Origin: Desulfovibrio sp. 86
GTDB taxonomy: Bacteria > Desulfobacterota > Desulfovibrionia > Desulfovibrionales > Desulfovibrionaceae
Direction: 5' to 3'
Length of the DNA stretch: 64,000 bases
Assembly: GCF_902702915.1 (NCBI RefSeq)
Contig: NZ_LR738849.1
Location: 930,001 to 994,000, forward strand
The notes beneath the pieces are model-generated. The model made no database searches. It had not been told where the DNA came from and saw only the letters and a program-made list of their open reading frames with translations. Each line of letters begins with the position of its first letter. Position 1 is the first letter of the stretch. Both the position numbers and the translations under genes were made by a program. Of this stretch, positions 1 through 8,205 are shown one piece after another.

Positions 1-2
1 TC

Positions 3-1340
3 TTCCTGTTCTGGGAAATCATGAGTTCGTGGACGCTCTACCTGGCCATCGCGCACGAAGGCGACAAGGCTTCGCTGCGTGAAGCCTTCAAGTACTTTAT
101 CTTCAACGTCTTTGGCGCGGGCTTCATCTTTGTGGGCCTGTGCGTCATCGGACCCTTCACGCCCTTTACCTCGCTGCTGCTGGCCGGCATGGTGCCCAAC
201 CTGTCCGCCGGGGCCGCCTGGTTCGGCATGGCCCTGCTGGCCGCAGGCTTTGTGATGAAGGCCGCGCAGCTGCCCTTCCGCATTGACTGGCAGATGCACC
301 CGGCCCTGGCCCCCACGCCCGTGTCCGGCTACATCTCCTCCGTACTGCTGAAGAGCGCCATTCTCGGCCTTATCAAGCTCTTTATGCTGCTGGGCGGCGG
401 CTTTGCCGTGGCGGGCATACTGGGCGGGTTTGAACAAAGCTCCATCAGCGTGACGGTCATGTGGATCGGCGGCGTCACCATCATCATGGCCGCCATTCAG
501 GCCCTGCGCAGCAACGGCCTCAAGCTTATCTTCATCTACTCGACGGTGAGCCAGCTCGGCTACATGGTGCTGGCAGTGGCGGCGGGCGGCGCGCTCGGAT
601 ACGCGGGCGGCATGCTGCACGTCATCAACCACGTCTTCTTCAAGGACCTGCTCTTCCTCGTGTGCGGCGCTATCATGTTCGCCAGCCACAGGGAGAGCCT
701 CAACGACCTTGGCGGCATCGGGCGCAAGATGCCCTTCACCCTGGCCATGTTCGCCATTGCCGGGCTTTCGGTCATTGGCGTGCCGCCCACCAGCGGCTTT
801 TCGTCCAAGTGGCTCATCTACCATGCCCTCATGGAAGCCGGGCAGCCCTTCCTGGCTCTGCTCTCGCTCATTGGCAGCGTGCTGACCATGGCCTATATCG
901 CCAAGTTCCTGCACGCGGCCTTTTTGGGCCAGCCTGCGCAGGATCTTGACGATATCAAGGAAGTGCCCCGCATCATGCGCGTTCCCATGGCCATTCTGGC
1001 AGCAGGCTGCGTGCTGACGGGCATCTTCCCCGGTCTTGCGCTGGGGCCCATCAATTCTGTGCTGCTCGAATACGGCCTCATGCCGCTGCATGTGGGTCTT
1101 TCGGGCGTGCTTTCGGGCACTGGAGCCTGGAACGCCACGGGCATGTTCGTGATGATGGCCCTGGCCTTCACCGGCGGCTACTGGTTTGTGAAGCGCTTTA
1201 CCCGCCTGCGGGAAATTGATGTGCACACCTGCGGCCTGCCGCCTGAAACGGCCACCAGCCGCATGACGCCTTCCAGCATTTACGGCGGTCTCTCGCGCCT
1301 GCTCGGCGGCGACGACACGCCCAAGGAGAACCGCTCATGA
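3..1340 (+). CDS. cooM: CooM, membrane subunit of CO-induced hydrogenase (5' end missing)
   Basis: This is the C-terminal part of an ND5/NuoL-like proton-pumping membrane subunit. The reading frame is open to the left edge, where it reads FLFWEIMSSW, the conserved helix that in complex I antiporter-like subunits precedes the first strongly conserved segment, so the true start lies outside the window. The visible 446 residues are almost all hydrophobic helices, with the buried lysine- and histidine-bearing segments typical of the family (SGFSSKWLI near residue 265, INHVFFKDLLF near 210). In Coo and Ech hydrogenases this subunit couples H2 evolution to ion translocation. It overlaps cooK by 4 bases (ATGA). 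An EchA name would also fit; the order of the following genes favours Coo. Confidence 0.88.
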   Translation, partial: FLFWEIMSSWTLYLAIAHEGDKASLREAFKYFIFNVFGAGFIFVGLCVIGPFTPFTSLLLAGMVPNLSAGAAWFGMALLAAGFVMKAAQLPFRIDWQMHPALAPTPVSGYISSVLLKSAILGLIKLFMLLGGGFAVAGILGGFEQSSISVTVMWIGGVTIIMAAIQALRSNGLKLIFIYSTVSQLGYMVLAVAAGGALGYAGGMLHVINHVFFKDLLFLVCGAIMFASHRESLNDLGGIGRKMPFTLAMFAIAGLSVIGVPPTSGFSSKWLIYHALMEAGQPFLALLSLIGSVLTMAYIAKFLHAAFLGQPAQDLDDIKEVPRIMRVPMAILAAGCVLTGIFPGLALGPINSVLLEYGLMPLHVGLSGVLSGTGAWNATGMFVMMALAFTGGYWFVKRFTRLREIDVHTCGLPPETATSRMTPSSIYGGLSRLLGGDDTPKENRS

Positions 1341-2308
1341 GCGATACCCTGCTTGCCATACTGCACATGTGCGTCTTCCCCGGCGGGGCCTTTGCCCTGA
1401 TGGTGGCCATGTTCTTCAAAGGACTGGACCGACGTGTGGAAGCCCGCCTGCAACGCCGCGTGGGGCCGCCGCTGGTGCAGCCCTGGCTGGACATTGCCAA
1501 GCTCCTGACCAAGGAGACCCTGATCCCAAGGACAGCCTGCCGCCCGGCCTTTCTGCTGGCTCCTGTCTTCGGCTTTACGGGCATGGCCGTGTGCGCGGCC
1601 TTCATCCCCATCTCCGGGGTGTACAACGGACTGTTCAACATGGGCGACCTGCTGGTGATCTTTTACCTTCTGCCCATCCCGGCCATGGCCATCATGCTGG
1701 GCGGGTCGGCCTCCAGTTCGCCTTACGGCGCTGTGGGCTTCTCGCGCGAAATGGTACTCATGTTCGCCTACGAAATGCCCCTGCTCATGATTCTGCTGGC
1801 CGTGGCCATGCTCACGGGCAAAACCCTGGCTGGCGGCGCATGGGGAGCGGAATTCTCGCTCTTCAAGATCGTGGCCCTGCAGCAGCAGACAGGCTCCTTT
1901 GGTTTCAACCCGTCGATGATCCCGGCCTTTCTGGCCTACCTCATCTTCCTGCCCGGCACCATGGGCGTTGTGCCCTTTGATATTCCCGAGGCGGAAACCG
2001 AAATCGTCGAAGGCCCGCTGCTTGAATACGGCGGCCCGCTGCTGGCGCTTTTTCAGATCACGTCGGCCCTCAAGACCTTCGTTGTTCTGGGGCTGGGGGT
2101 TGCGCTTTTCTTCCCCGGCACCATATCTGAATGGTGGCCGGTCAATCTGGTGTGGTTCTTGTGCAAGTGCCTCGCGCTCATGCTGGTTTCGCTTACCCTG
2201 GTCAAGTCGGCCACAGGGCGTTTCCGTATTGACCAGGCGTTTCGCTTTTATGTGACTGTGCCCGCCGCGCTTGCGCTGTGCAGTCTGATCCTGGTCTGGG
2301 TGATGTAA
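1337..2308 (+). CDS. cooK: CooK, NuoH-like membrane anchor of the hydrogenase
   Basis: This 323-residue multi-helix protein is homologous to complex I ND1/NuoH and EchB, the subunit that docks the soluble hydrogenase arm onto the membrane arm. The acidic loop PEAETEIVEGPLLEYGG, around residues 216-232, is the family hallmark that lies at the interface with the catalytic subunits. RRVGPPLVQPWLDIAKLLTKE near the N terminus is the other conserved cytoplasmic loop. The start overlaps the cooM stop, with AAGGAG upstream, and cooL follows after 10 bases. Confidence 0.9.
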   Translation: MSDTLLAILHMCVFPGGAFALMVAMFFKGLDRRVEARLQRRVGPPLVQPWLDIAKLLTKETLIPRTACRPAFLLAPVFGFTGMAVCAAFIPISGVYNGLFNMGDLLVIFYLLPIPAMAIMLGGSASSSPYGAVGFSREMVLMFAYEMPLLMILLAVAMLTGKTLAGGAWGAEFSLFKIVALQQQTGSFGFNPSMIPAFLAYLIFLPGTMGVVPFDIPEAETEIVEGPLLEYGGPLLALFQITSALKTFVVLGLGVALFFPGTISEWWPVNLVWFLCKCLALMLVSLTLVKSATGRFRIDQAFRFYVTVPAALALCSLILVWVM

Positions 2309-2318
2309 GGAGGCCGCC

Positions 2319-2768
2319 GTGTCGCTGGACAATATGCTCAAAAAACTTTCCGTGCGTTCGCCGTGGCTGTTCCGCATCAACGCCGGTTCCTGCAATGGCT
2401 GCGACGTGGAACTGGCCACCACGGCCTGTATTCCGCGTTACGACGTTGAACGCCTGGGGTGTCGCTACTGCGGCAGCCCCCGGCACGCCGATATCGTGCT
2501 GATCACCGGCCCGCTTACCACCAGGGTGCGCGACCGCGTGCTGCGGGTGTGGGACGAGATTCCCGAACCCAAGGTGACGGTGGCCGTGGGCATCTGCCCC
2601 ATATCAGGCGGGGTCTTTCGCGAGGGATATTCCATTGAAGGCCCCATCGATCGCTATTTGCCCGTGGACGTGAACGTGCCCGGCTGCCCGCCCCGGCCCC
2701 AGGCCATTCTTGAAGGCGTTGTGCTGGCCCGGTCCATCTGGCTGAAAAAACTGGGCGTGGAGGAATAG
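2319..2768 (+). CDS. cooL: CooL, NuoB-like small hydrogenase subunit
   Basis: This 149-residue protein is homologous to NuoB/EchC and carries the proximal [4Fe-4S] cluster next to the NiFe site. The cluster ligands are visible in NAGSCNGCDVE (residues 26-36), AVGICPISGG and VPGCPPRP. The protein is short, as in group 4 hydrogenases, and lacks the twin-arginine signal and extra clusters of periplasmic uptake hydrogenase small subunits, so it acts on the cytoplasmic side. GGAGG lies just upstream of the GTG start. cooX begins one base after its stop. Confidence 0.92.
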   Translation: MSLDNMLKKLSVRSPWLFRINAGSCNGCDVELATTACIPRYDVERLGCRYCGSPRHADIVLITGPLTTRVRDRVLRVWDEIPEPKVTVAVGICPISGGVFREGYSIEGPIDRYLPVDVNVPGCPPRPQAILEGVVLARSIWLKKLGVEE

Positions 2769-2769
2769 T

Positions 2770-3348
2770 ATGGCGGGCTTTCTTAAAGTCTTATTCCGCA
2801 ACCTGCTTGAAGGCCCCAGCACCGACCCCTTCCCCCTGGGTGAAACCTTTACGCCCGAGCGCCTGCGCGGCAGGGCCGTGGTGGACCCGGAACTGTGCAT
2901 GGGCTGCGGCATCTGCCGCCACTCCTGCGCGGCGGGGGCCATCCACATCGGGCAGCAGCCCGACGGGTCGGGCTTTACCATCACCATCTGGCAAAATTCG
3001 TGCTGTCTGTGCGCCTCATGCCGCCACTACTGCCCCACCGGGGCCATGAGCATCAGCACCGACTGGCATACGGCCCATGTACAGGCCGAAAAATACAACA
3101 GGCTTGAGCAGCACACCATCAAGTATGAACCCTGCGTTGCCTGCGGCGCGCTTATGCGGCCCATCCCCAAGGTCCTGGCTGACAAGCTCTATGCCTGGAA
3201 TACCGAAATTGATCCTGAGCTGACCCGCAAGCTGTGCCCCAAGTGTCGGCAGATTGAAGACGCCAAGCGCAACGCCTGCATACTGCCCACGGCCGCTGAC
3301 GAGGCCCCGGCGGCAACCGTCACCTCGGCAGTGCCTACCAAAGACTAG
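2770..3348 (+). CDS. cooX: CooX, two-cluster ferredoxin-like subunit
   Basis: This 192-residue electron-transfer subunit is homologous to NuoI, HycF and EchF. Two [4Fe-4S] binding motifs are present: CMGCGICRHSC near residue 43, and CCLCASCRHYCPTG near residue 78. The C-terminal half has two further CxxC pairs (CVACG near 121, CPKCRQ near 157) that look like a structural zinc or extra cluster site, as seen in HycF-like proteins. It passes electrons from the CooF ferredoxin to CooL. Lying between cooL and cooU, it gives the Coo order (M-K-L-X-U-H) and not the Ech order, in which the ferredoxin subunit comes last. Confidence 0.88.
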   Translation: MAGFLKVLFRNLLEGPSTDPFPLGETFTPERLRGRAVVDPELCMGCGICRHSCAAGAIHIGQQPDGSGFTITIWQNSCCLCASCRHYCPTGAMSISTDWHTAHVQAEKYNRLEQHTIKYEPCVACGALMRPIPKVLADKLYAWNTEIDPELTRKLCPKCRQIEDAKRNACILPTAADEAPAATVTSAVPTKD

Positions 3349-3369
3349 CGGCCTTGCCGCGGAGAACAT

Positions 3370-3909
3370 ATGCAAGAGACCATTCACGGCAACGCCGCCG
3401 TCATTGAGGGCCTTACCGCTCTTTGTGCCGCTGAGGACGATGCCATACATCACAGCACCGACAGCTTCGGCAACGCCTATCACTGGTTCCGTCTGGGAAC
3501 GCCGCGCATGCTCACGCAGGGCGCGGAAATCCTCCGTCAGGCCGACGCCCGTCTGGCCATGGTCACGGCCTATAACCGTCGCCAGCTCAGCGAACCCATG
3601 CAGGAAGTCTGTTATCACTTTGAAATTAAAGGTGTTATTTACAACATGACTGTCACCCTCAACGGAGAGTGGCCCACAGTGCCCTCCATCACGCCGCTGT
3701 TCGCCAACGCGGACTGGCATGAAAGGGAAATGATGGAGCTTTACGGCATCCAGGTCATGGGGCATCCCAACCCGCGCCGCCTCTTCCTTGACGAGGAACT
3801 GGACGCGGGCATTCTCAACGAAGCCGTGCCTCTTTCCATCATGATGAACGGGGCCTGCACCACCGACCTGTGGGAACGCATCCTCGGGGACAAGGAGAAG
3901 CGGTCATGA
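3370..3909 (+). CDS. cooU: CooU, NuoC-like hydrogenase subunit
   Basis: This 179-residue protein belongs to the 30-kDa complex I subunit family (NuoC/EchD), which has no cofactor and scaffolds the large subunit. The C-terminal segment WHEREMMELYGIQVMGHPNPRRL (residues about 117-139) is the recognisable NuoC signature (DWxERExxDxxGIxxxGHPxxRR). The start is preceded by CGGAG. It ends inside the start of cooH (4-base overlap), implying coupled translation of this interacting pair. Confidence 0.88.
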   Translation: MQETIHGNAAVIEGLTALCAAEDDAIHHSTDSFGNAYHWFRLGTPRMLTQGAEILRQADARLAMVTAYNRRQLSEPMQEVCYHFEIKGVIYNMTVTLNGEWPTVPSITPLFANADWHEREMMELYGIQVMGHPNPRRLFLDEELDAGILNEAVPLSIMMNGACTTDLWERILGDKEKRS

Positions 3910-4988
3910 CCAAAACCTTTACCATGCCCCTCGGCCCCGTGCATGTGGCCCTTGAGGAACCGGTATACTTCAATCTGACTGTGGACGGCGAAATAGTGCG
4001 GCATGTGGATCTGACCTCGGGCCATGTGCATCGTGGCATGGAGGCCATGGCCACCCAGCGCAACCTGATCAAGAACGTCACGCTCACGGAACGCGTGTGC
4101 TCATTGTGCTCCAACAGCCATTCCTTCACCTACAGTATGGCTGTGGAAAACGTGCTGGGCATCACCATTCCCGACCGCGCGCGCTACCTGCGCGTGCTGG
4201 CGGAAGAAATCAAGCGCGTTGCCTCGCATTTGTTCAACACCGCCATCCAGGCCCACATCATCGGCTTCAAGTCGCTGTTCATGCACGTCATGGAAGTGCG
4301 CGAAATGATGCAGGACCTGAAGGAAACGGTCTACGGCAACCGCATGAACCTGGCCGCCAACTGCATCGGCGGCGTCAAGTACAATGTGAACGCCGAACTC
4401 TTGGACTACATGCGCAACATGCTGGACAAGGTCGAACCGCAGGTGGACGAAATCCGCGAGATTTACGACTCCAACAGCATGGTTCTGGCCCGTACCCGCG
4501 GCCTTGGCCTGCTGCCCAAGGAAGACGCCATCCGCCTCGGCGTGGTTGGCCCGGTGGCGCGCGGTTCGGGGCTGCACCTTGATGTGCGCAAGGACTCGCC
4601 CTATGCGGCCTATCCTGATGTGGACTTCAAAACCATTGTGGAACAGGGATGCTGCATCCACGCCCGCACCATGGTGCGCCTGCACGAGATCTTCGAATCC
4701 TTCGGCATTATCCGCCAGTGCATCGCGCGCGTGCCCGATGGCGAGGTGACGGCCCCCATGCGGCAGATCCGCACGGCCGAGGCCTGCGCCCGCTCCGAAG
4801 CGCCGCGCGGCGAGGTGTTTTACTACATCCGCACCAACGGAACGGATATGCCCGCACGGCTCAAGTGGCGCGTGCCTTCCTACATGAACTGGGAGGCCCT
4901 GGGCGTGATGATGCGTGACTGCAACGTGTCCGACGTTGCCCTGATCACCAACAGCATTGACCCCTGCGTATCCTGCACGGAACGCTAG
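3906..4988 (+). CDS. cooH: CooH, catalytic large subunit of CO-induced [NiFe] hydrogenase
   Basis: This 360-residue protein is homologous to NuoD/EchE. Both nickel-binding cysteine pairs are present: RVCSLCSNSHS near residue 60 and DPCVSC at the very C terminus, so the enzyme should be catalytically competent for H+/H2 conversion. The chosen ATG overlaps the cooU stop and has AAGGAGAAG upstream; an in-frame start 36 bases earlier lies inside cooU and is less likely. The protein stops at DPCVSCTER, that is, at the residue after which large subunits are normally cleaved, so no C-terminal propeptide is encoded (see findings). hypA follows after 52 bases. Confidence 0.93.
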   Translation: MTKTFTMPLGPVHVALEEPVYFNLTVDGEIVRHVDLTSGHVHRGMEAMATQRNLIKNVTLTERVCSLCSNSHSFTYSMAVENVLGITIPDRARYLRVLAEEIKRVASHLFNTAIQAHIIGFKSLFMHVMEVREMMQDLKETVYGNRMNLAANCIGGVKYNVNAELLDYMRNMLDKVEPQVDEIREIYDSNSMVLARTRGLGLLPKEDAIRLGVVGPVARGSGLHLDVRKDSPYAAYPDVDFKTIVEQGCCIHARTMVRLHEIFESFGIIRQCIARVPDGEVTAPMRQIRTAEACARSEAPRGEVFYYIRTNGTDMPARLKWRVPSYMNWEALGVMMRDCNVSDVALITNSIDPCVSCTER

Positions 4989-5040
4989 AGTTTTGTTGCG
5001 TGTCAGGGTTTCAGGGTTGAAGCGGCAAAGGGTGTGACGC

Positions 5041-5424
5041 ATGCATGAAGCGAGTCTGGTTCAGGGGCTGCTGGACATTTGTCTGAAAGCTCTGGACGAG
5101 CATAATGCGGCCCACCCGGAAAACCGGGTGGAGCGCATAAGCAAGGTGGAATGCCAGCTTGGACTCATCGCCTGTGTGGAAGCGCAAACCCTTGTGGCCT
5201 GCTTTGAACTCTTTGCGGAAGGCACCCCGGCCGAGGGAGCGCAACTGCTGTTGCAGACAGCGCCCCTGCCTTGTCGCTGTACCGAGTGCAGCCATGAATT
5301 CAGCCTGACGCAACGGCATTTCGTCTGCCCCAGTTGCGGCGGCGAAAACATCCACTTCAACGGGGGCCACGGACTTACCCTGATGGCCCTGCACGTTGCA
5401 CCCGAGGAAACGGACCATGACTGA
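5041..5424 (+). CDS. hypA: HypA, hydrogenase nickel-insertion protein
   Basis: HypA works with HypB to deliver nickel to the hydrogenase active site. The protein begins MHEASL; the N-terminal amine and His2 are the nickel ligands. The zinc-ribbon cysteines are visible as CTECSHEF and CPSCGG (residues about 80-102). At 127 residues it is slightly longer than the common ~115. Its place between cooH and cooF matches the D. vulgaris locus and suggests a dedicated supply of nickel for CooH. Its last 8 bases overlap the cooF start. Confidence 0.92.
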   Translation: MHEASLVQGLLDICLKALDEHNAAHPENRVERISKVECQLGLIACVEAQTLVACFELFAEGTPAEGAQLLLQTAPLPCRCTECSHEFSLTQRHFVCPSCGGENIHFNGGHGLTLMALHVAPEETDHD

Positions 5425-6559
5425 ACATATCCAGGTCGTACCCGACAAATGCCGCGCCTGTCGCCGCTGTGAAGTGGCATGTATCGCTGCTCACCACGGC
5501 ATGAGCTTCAAGGAAGCCATGAAGCACCGCGACGAACTGGTGTCGCGCGTGCAGGTGGTAAAGGCCGACGGCTTCAAGACAACGGTGCGCTGCCACCAGT
5601 GCCCGCACGCGCCCTGCGTGAACGTATGCCCCACAGGGGCGCTCCAGCAGGACGAAAAAGGGCGCATCATCATGCGCGTCCAGTATTGCGTGGCCTGCAA
5701 GATGTGTATGGCCGCCTGCCCCTACGGCACCATAACGATGGAAACCATCGGCATGCCGTCGGTGGACAGTGAGGACGGCGAAACCCTGGCCCAGCGGGCG
5801 CGCCGTGAAGTGGCCGTGCGTTGCGATATGTGCCGCGCCTGGCGTATGGAAAACGGCAAGCGCATCACCGCCTGCATGGAAGCCTGCCCGGCCCACGCCC
5901 TTTCGCTGGTGCTGGCCGACGGCACTGTAGTGGAAGTGCCCAAGCCGGAAAAGAAGGCTGTGGAGTCTGCCTCCGGCGGCGAGGCTGGCGCTGATGCGCC
6001 CAAGGCTGAAGTTGCTGCGGCTGTGGTTGAAACGGCTGCGCCTGAAATAGCTGCTCCTGAAGCGCCCAAGGTTGAAGCGGCCCCGGCGGTTGCACCCGAA
6101 GCGCCGAAGGTTGAAGCTGCTGCGGCAATGGTCGCCCCTGAAACGCCAAAGGTCGAAGTGGCTCCTGAAGCACCCAAGGCTGAAACGGCTCCTGAAGCAC
6201 CCAAGGCTGAAACGGCTGCGCCAGAAACGACTGTGCCAGAAGAGCCCAAGGTTGAGGCTGTTGCGGCTGTGGTTGCTCCTGAAACACCCAAGGCTGACGT
6301 TGTAGCCGAAGCTGTGGAACCCGCTGCAAAAGCCGCTTCTGATACCCAGGCCACACAACCTGCCGTTTCTGAAGCCAAGGCCGAAGCCAAGGACGTTTCA
6401 AAGGATGAGGCCCAGGAATCAGCCCCTGCCGAAAGCGCATCCAAGGCCGAAGCCCCTGCGGCCAATAAGCCTGCGGCTCCCGCTGACAAAAAGCCTGCGG
6501 CCAAGAAATCTGCTCCCAAGGCTGGCAAAAAAACCAGCAAAAAGGGCGGCAAGAAATAA
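5417..6559 (+). CDS. cooF: CooF-like polyferredoxin with long Pro/Ala/Glu/Lys tail
   Basis: The first ~180 residues form a four-cluster ferredoxin of the CooF/DmsB/HydN type: CRACRRCEVAC, CHQCPHAPCVNVCP, CVACKMCMAACP, and CDMCRAW...ACMEACP. CooF normally carries electrons from CO dehydrogenase (or another donor) to the hydrogenase. The remaining ~200 residues are low complexity. About eight degenerate copies of a unit like APEAPKVE run from roughly residue 195 to 300, followed by an Ala/Glu/Lys stretch and a strongly basic end (KKSAPKAGKKTSKKGGKK). Ordinary CooF is about 190 residues, so this is a C-terminal extension. The chosen ATG overlaps hypA; upstream in-frame codons lie inside hypA. 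A strong terminator follows. Confidence 0.85.
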   Translation: MTEHIQVVPDKCRACRRCEVACIAAHHGMSFKEAMKHRDELVSRVQVVKADGFKTTVRCHQCPHAPCVNVCPTGALQQDEKGRIIMRVQYCVACKMCMAACPYGTITMETIGMPSVDSEDGETLAQRARREVAVRCDMCRAWRMENGKRITACMEACPAHALSLVLADGTVVEVPKPEKKAVESASGGEAGADAPKAEVAAAVVETAAPEIAAPEAPKVEAAPAVAPEAPKVEAAAAMVAPETPKVEVAPEAPKAETAPEAPKAETAAPETTVPEEPKVEAVAAVVAPETPKADVVAEAVEPAAKAASDTQATQPAVSEAKAEAKDVSKDEAQESAPAESASKAEAPAANKPAAPADKKPAAKKSAPKAGKKTSKKGGKK

Positions 6560-6584
6560 GACGCCGAGTTGCATAATTATAGAT

Positions 6585-6625
6585 CAGGCCCGTCCGTACG
6601 TAAGTATGGGCGGGCCTGTTTTTTT
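6585..6625 (+). terminator. Rho-independent terminator of the coo operon
   Basis: An 11-bp stem with one wobble (CAGGCCCGTCC / GGGCGGGCCTG) is followed directly by seven T residues. It lies 25 bases after the cooF stop and fits the end of the operon. Confidence 0.9.
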
Positions 6626-8135
6626 CATGATCCCCACTCCAAATGTCTCGTTGAAATGCGCTGTGCCCTGCGGGGCGCGCGGCTGGGGGCTTTGCTGCTG
6701 CTTTAGAAAGAATAAAGCAGGGCCTGTCCTTTGAGAGGCGGCTTTTGCGCCCTGCGGGCATGGCGGCTTTTCTTTTTATGTTGTTTGGGCCGCCTGCGCG
6801 GCGGGCGGCAGATGGGGGCCTGTTAGGGGCTGCCGCCCCTCCGAGGCCCCCTCTGCACTCCCCCCGGACGACCCCGCTGGAGCTTTCCCGTTTCCATGAA
6901 TTCACGAGGGCTGCGCGGCTGTTGCTTCGGGAGCTTCCTCGCTGCGCTCGGCGATCTCCCTCCGCGCCGCGCAATGCCAGCACACGGTTTCGCCCTGGAT
7001 GAGAAATCAGGGGACATCTGATTGACTGTAAACGGTTTCGCCTGAATGCGAAATCGGGAAGTGTCTGATTGACTATAAGAAGTATCAGAGATGGCGTCTG
7101 GTTGTTGGGAAAAGCACGAAATGGCGAAGAATTGCGCCGTGCGGCTAAATGCGACGGAAGGTTTGGCACGGTTCAATTTTTAAATTGCTGTTGCACTGGC
7201 TGTGCACTCAAGCCTGTGTGGTCTCTCAGGCAAGGCGCAGACTGTCGCCGGGGGCGGCGTCATAAAGAACCGAAGCCGACACGTCGGCGAGGTTCGTGCA
7301 TAGCCGCCCCCGAAAAAGAAAATTGTTGGTCAGGGTAGAACAGCGGGGTGCTTCGGGGGGGATGCAAGGGGGGCCGAGAAGGGGGCGCAGCCCCATAACC
7401 GGCCCCGCCTTGCCGCCCGCCGCGCAGGCGGCCAAAGCAAAAAAAGGAAAAGCCCCCGTGCCCGCAGGGCACACATACTTCAATCAAGTGACAGGCCAAA
7501 ACAAAAGAGCAGCCAGAGCCGTCGCCCGCCGCGCAGGCTCTCCCGCGCAGGCACCCCGGACAGACAGCCCAGATAAGGACAAGCCCTGCTTTACTCTTTT
7601 TGAAGCTCCCACTACGCAAGTACCGCCGATATTACGAGCCTTTTTCCAACAGTGATACGCAGTTTCTGAGGCTGCCCCACAGTCAAAGAGACGCCTCCCC
7701 GACTTTCATTCAGGGCGAAACCCTACGCTGGCATTGCGCGGCGCGGAGGGAGATCACCGAGCGAAGCGAGGAAGCTCCCGCAGCAATAGCCGCGCAGCCT
7801 TCGTGGAGTGACGGAAACGGGAAAGCTCTTAGGGGTTAACCCGTGGGAACGGAGATATACGACAAGCCCAGCGGGGTAGTCCGGGGGGAGTGCAGAGGGG
7901 GCCTCGGAGGGGCGGCAGCCCCTAACAGGCCCCCATCTGCCGCCCGCCGCGCAGGCGGCCCAAACAACACAAAAAGAAAAGCCGCCGTGCCCGCAGGGCA
8001 CAAAAACCACCTCTCAAAGGACAAGCCCTGTTTTTTTATCTTGAAACGCCGTCTGCGAAGACTTCCCGCCCGCCGCGCAGGCACCCCGGACAGACAGTCC
8101 AGATAAAGAAAAAGAGACCTTCCCCCCACACGCAA
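6626..8135. repeat. Gene-free block with long inverted and direct repeats
   Basis: No credible gene is visible in these ~1.5 kb. The left part (about 6714-7050) and the right part (about 7670-8035) are long inverted copies of each other with high identity by eye; a ~40-bp indel interrupts the match. A third, partial and more divergent copy in the orientation of the right arm lies at about 7340-7600. Within the left arm a ~48-bp unit starting CGGTTTCGCC is repeated in tandem (6985 and 7033), with a third version in the right arm near 7680-7730. Open frames across the block are compositional and conflict between copies. The sequence is very GC-rich and could fold into a large cruciform or hairpin. 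Confidence 0.75.
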
Positions 8136-8166
8136 GGAGGCCCGCATTTTCCAATGCGGACCTCCC
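8136..8166 (-). terminator. Hairpin terminator downstream of the Sel1 gene
   Basis: The stem AGGCCCGCATT/AATGCGGACCT has a 4-base loop and lies 40 bases past the stop of the minus-strand gene. On the minus strand the run that follows is only loosely T-rich, so it may be a weak terminator or a 3'-end stabiliser. Confidence 0.6.
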
Positions 8167-8205
8167 TCATTCAAACAGACAACCTAAAACTGCATTGCCG
8201 CTTTT

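Noticed and set aside
5722..6552. Ala/Ser/Gly-rich minus-strand frame opposite the cooF tail
   Set aside because: It is the complement of the APEAPKVE repeats. The plus frame continues directly from a real ferredoxin domain to a stop before a terminator.
3..6559. Naming the hydrogenase Ech instead of Coo
   Set aside because: Subunits are homologous, but the gene order L-X-U-H followed by hypA and a four-cluster CooF fits Coo; Ech operons place the ferredoxin subunit last and lack CooF.
6745..8106. Several open frames of 60-120 residues in the inverted-repeat block
   Set aside because: They occur in all frames, are rich in Arg/Pro/Ala, lack ribosome sites, and are not kept in frame between repeat copies.
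6626..8135. Possible CRISPR array or integrative element in the repeat block
   Set aside because: Repeats are long, few and inverted, with no regular spacers, Cas genes, integrase or tRNA-end duplication.
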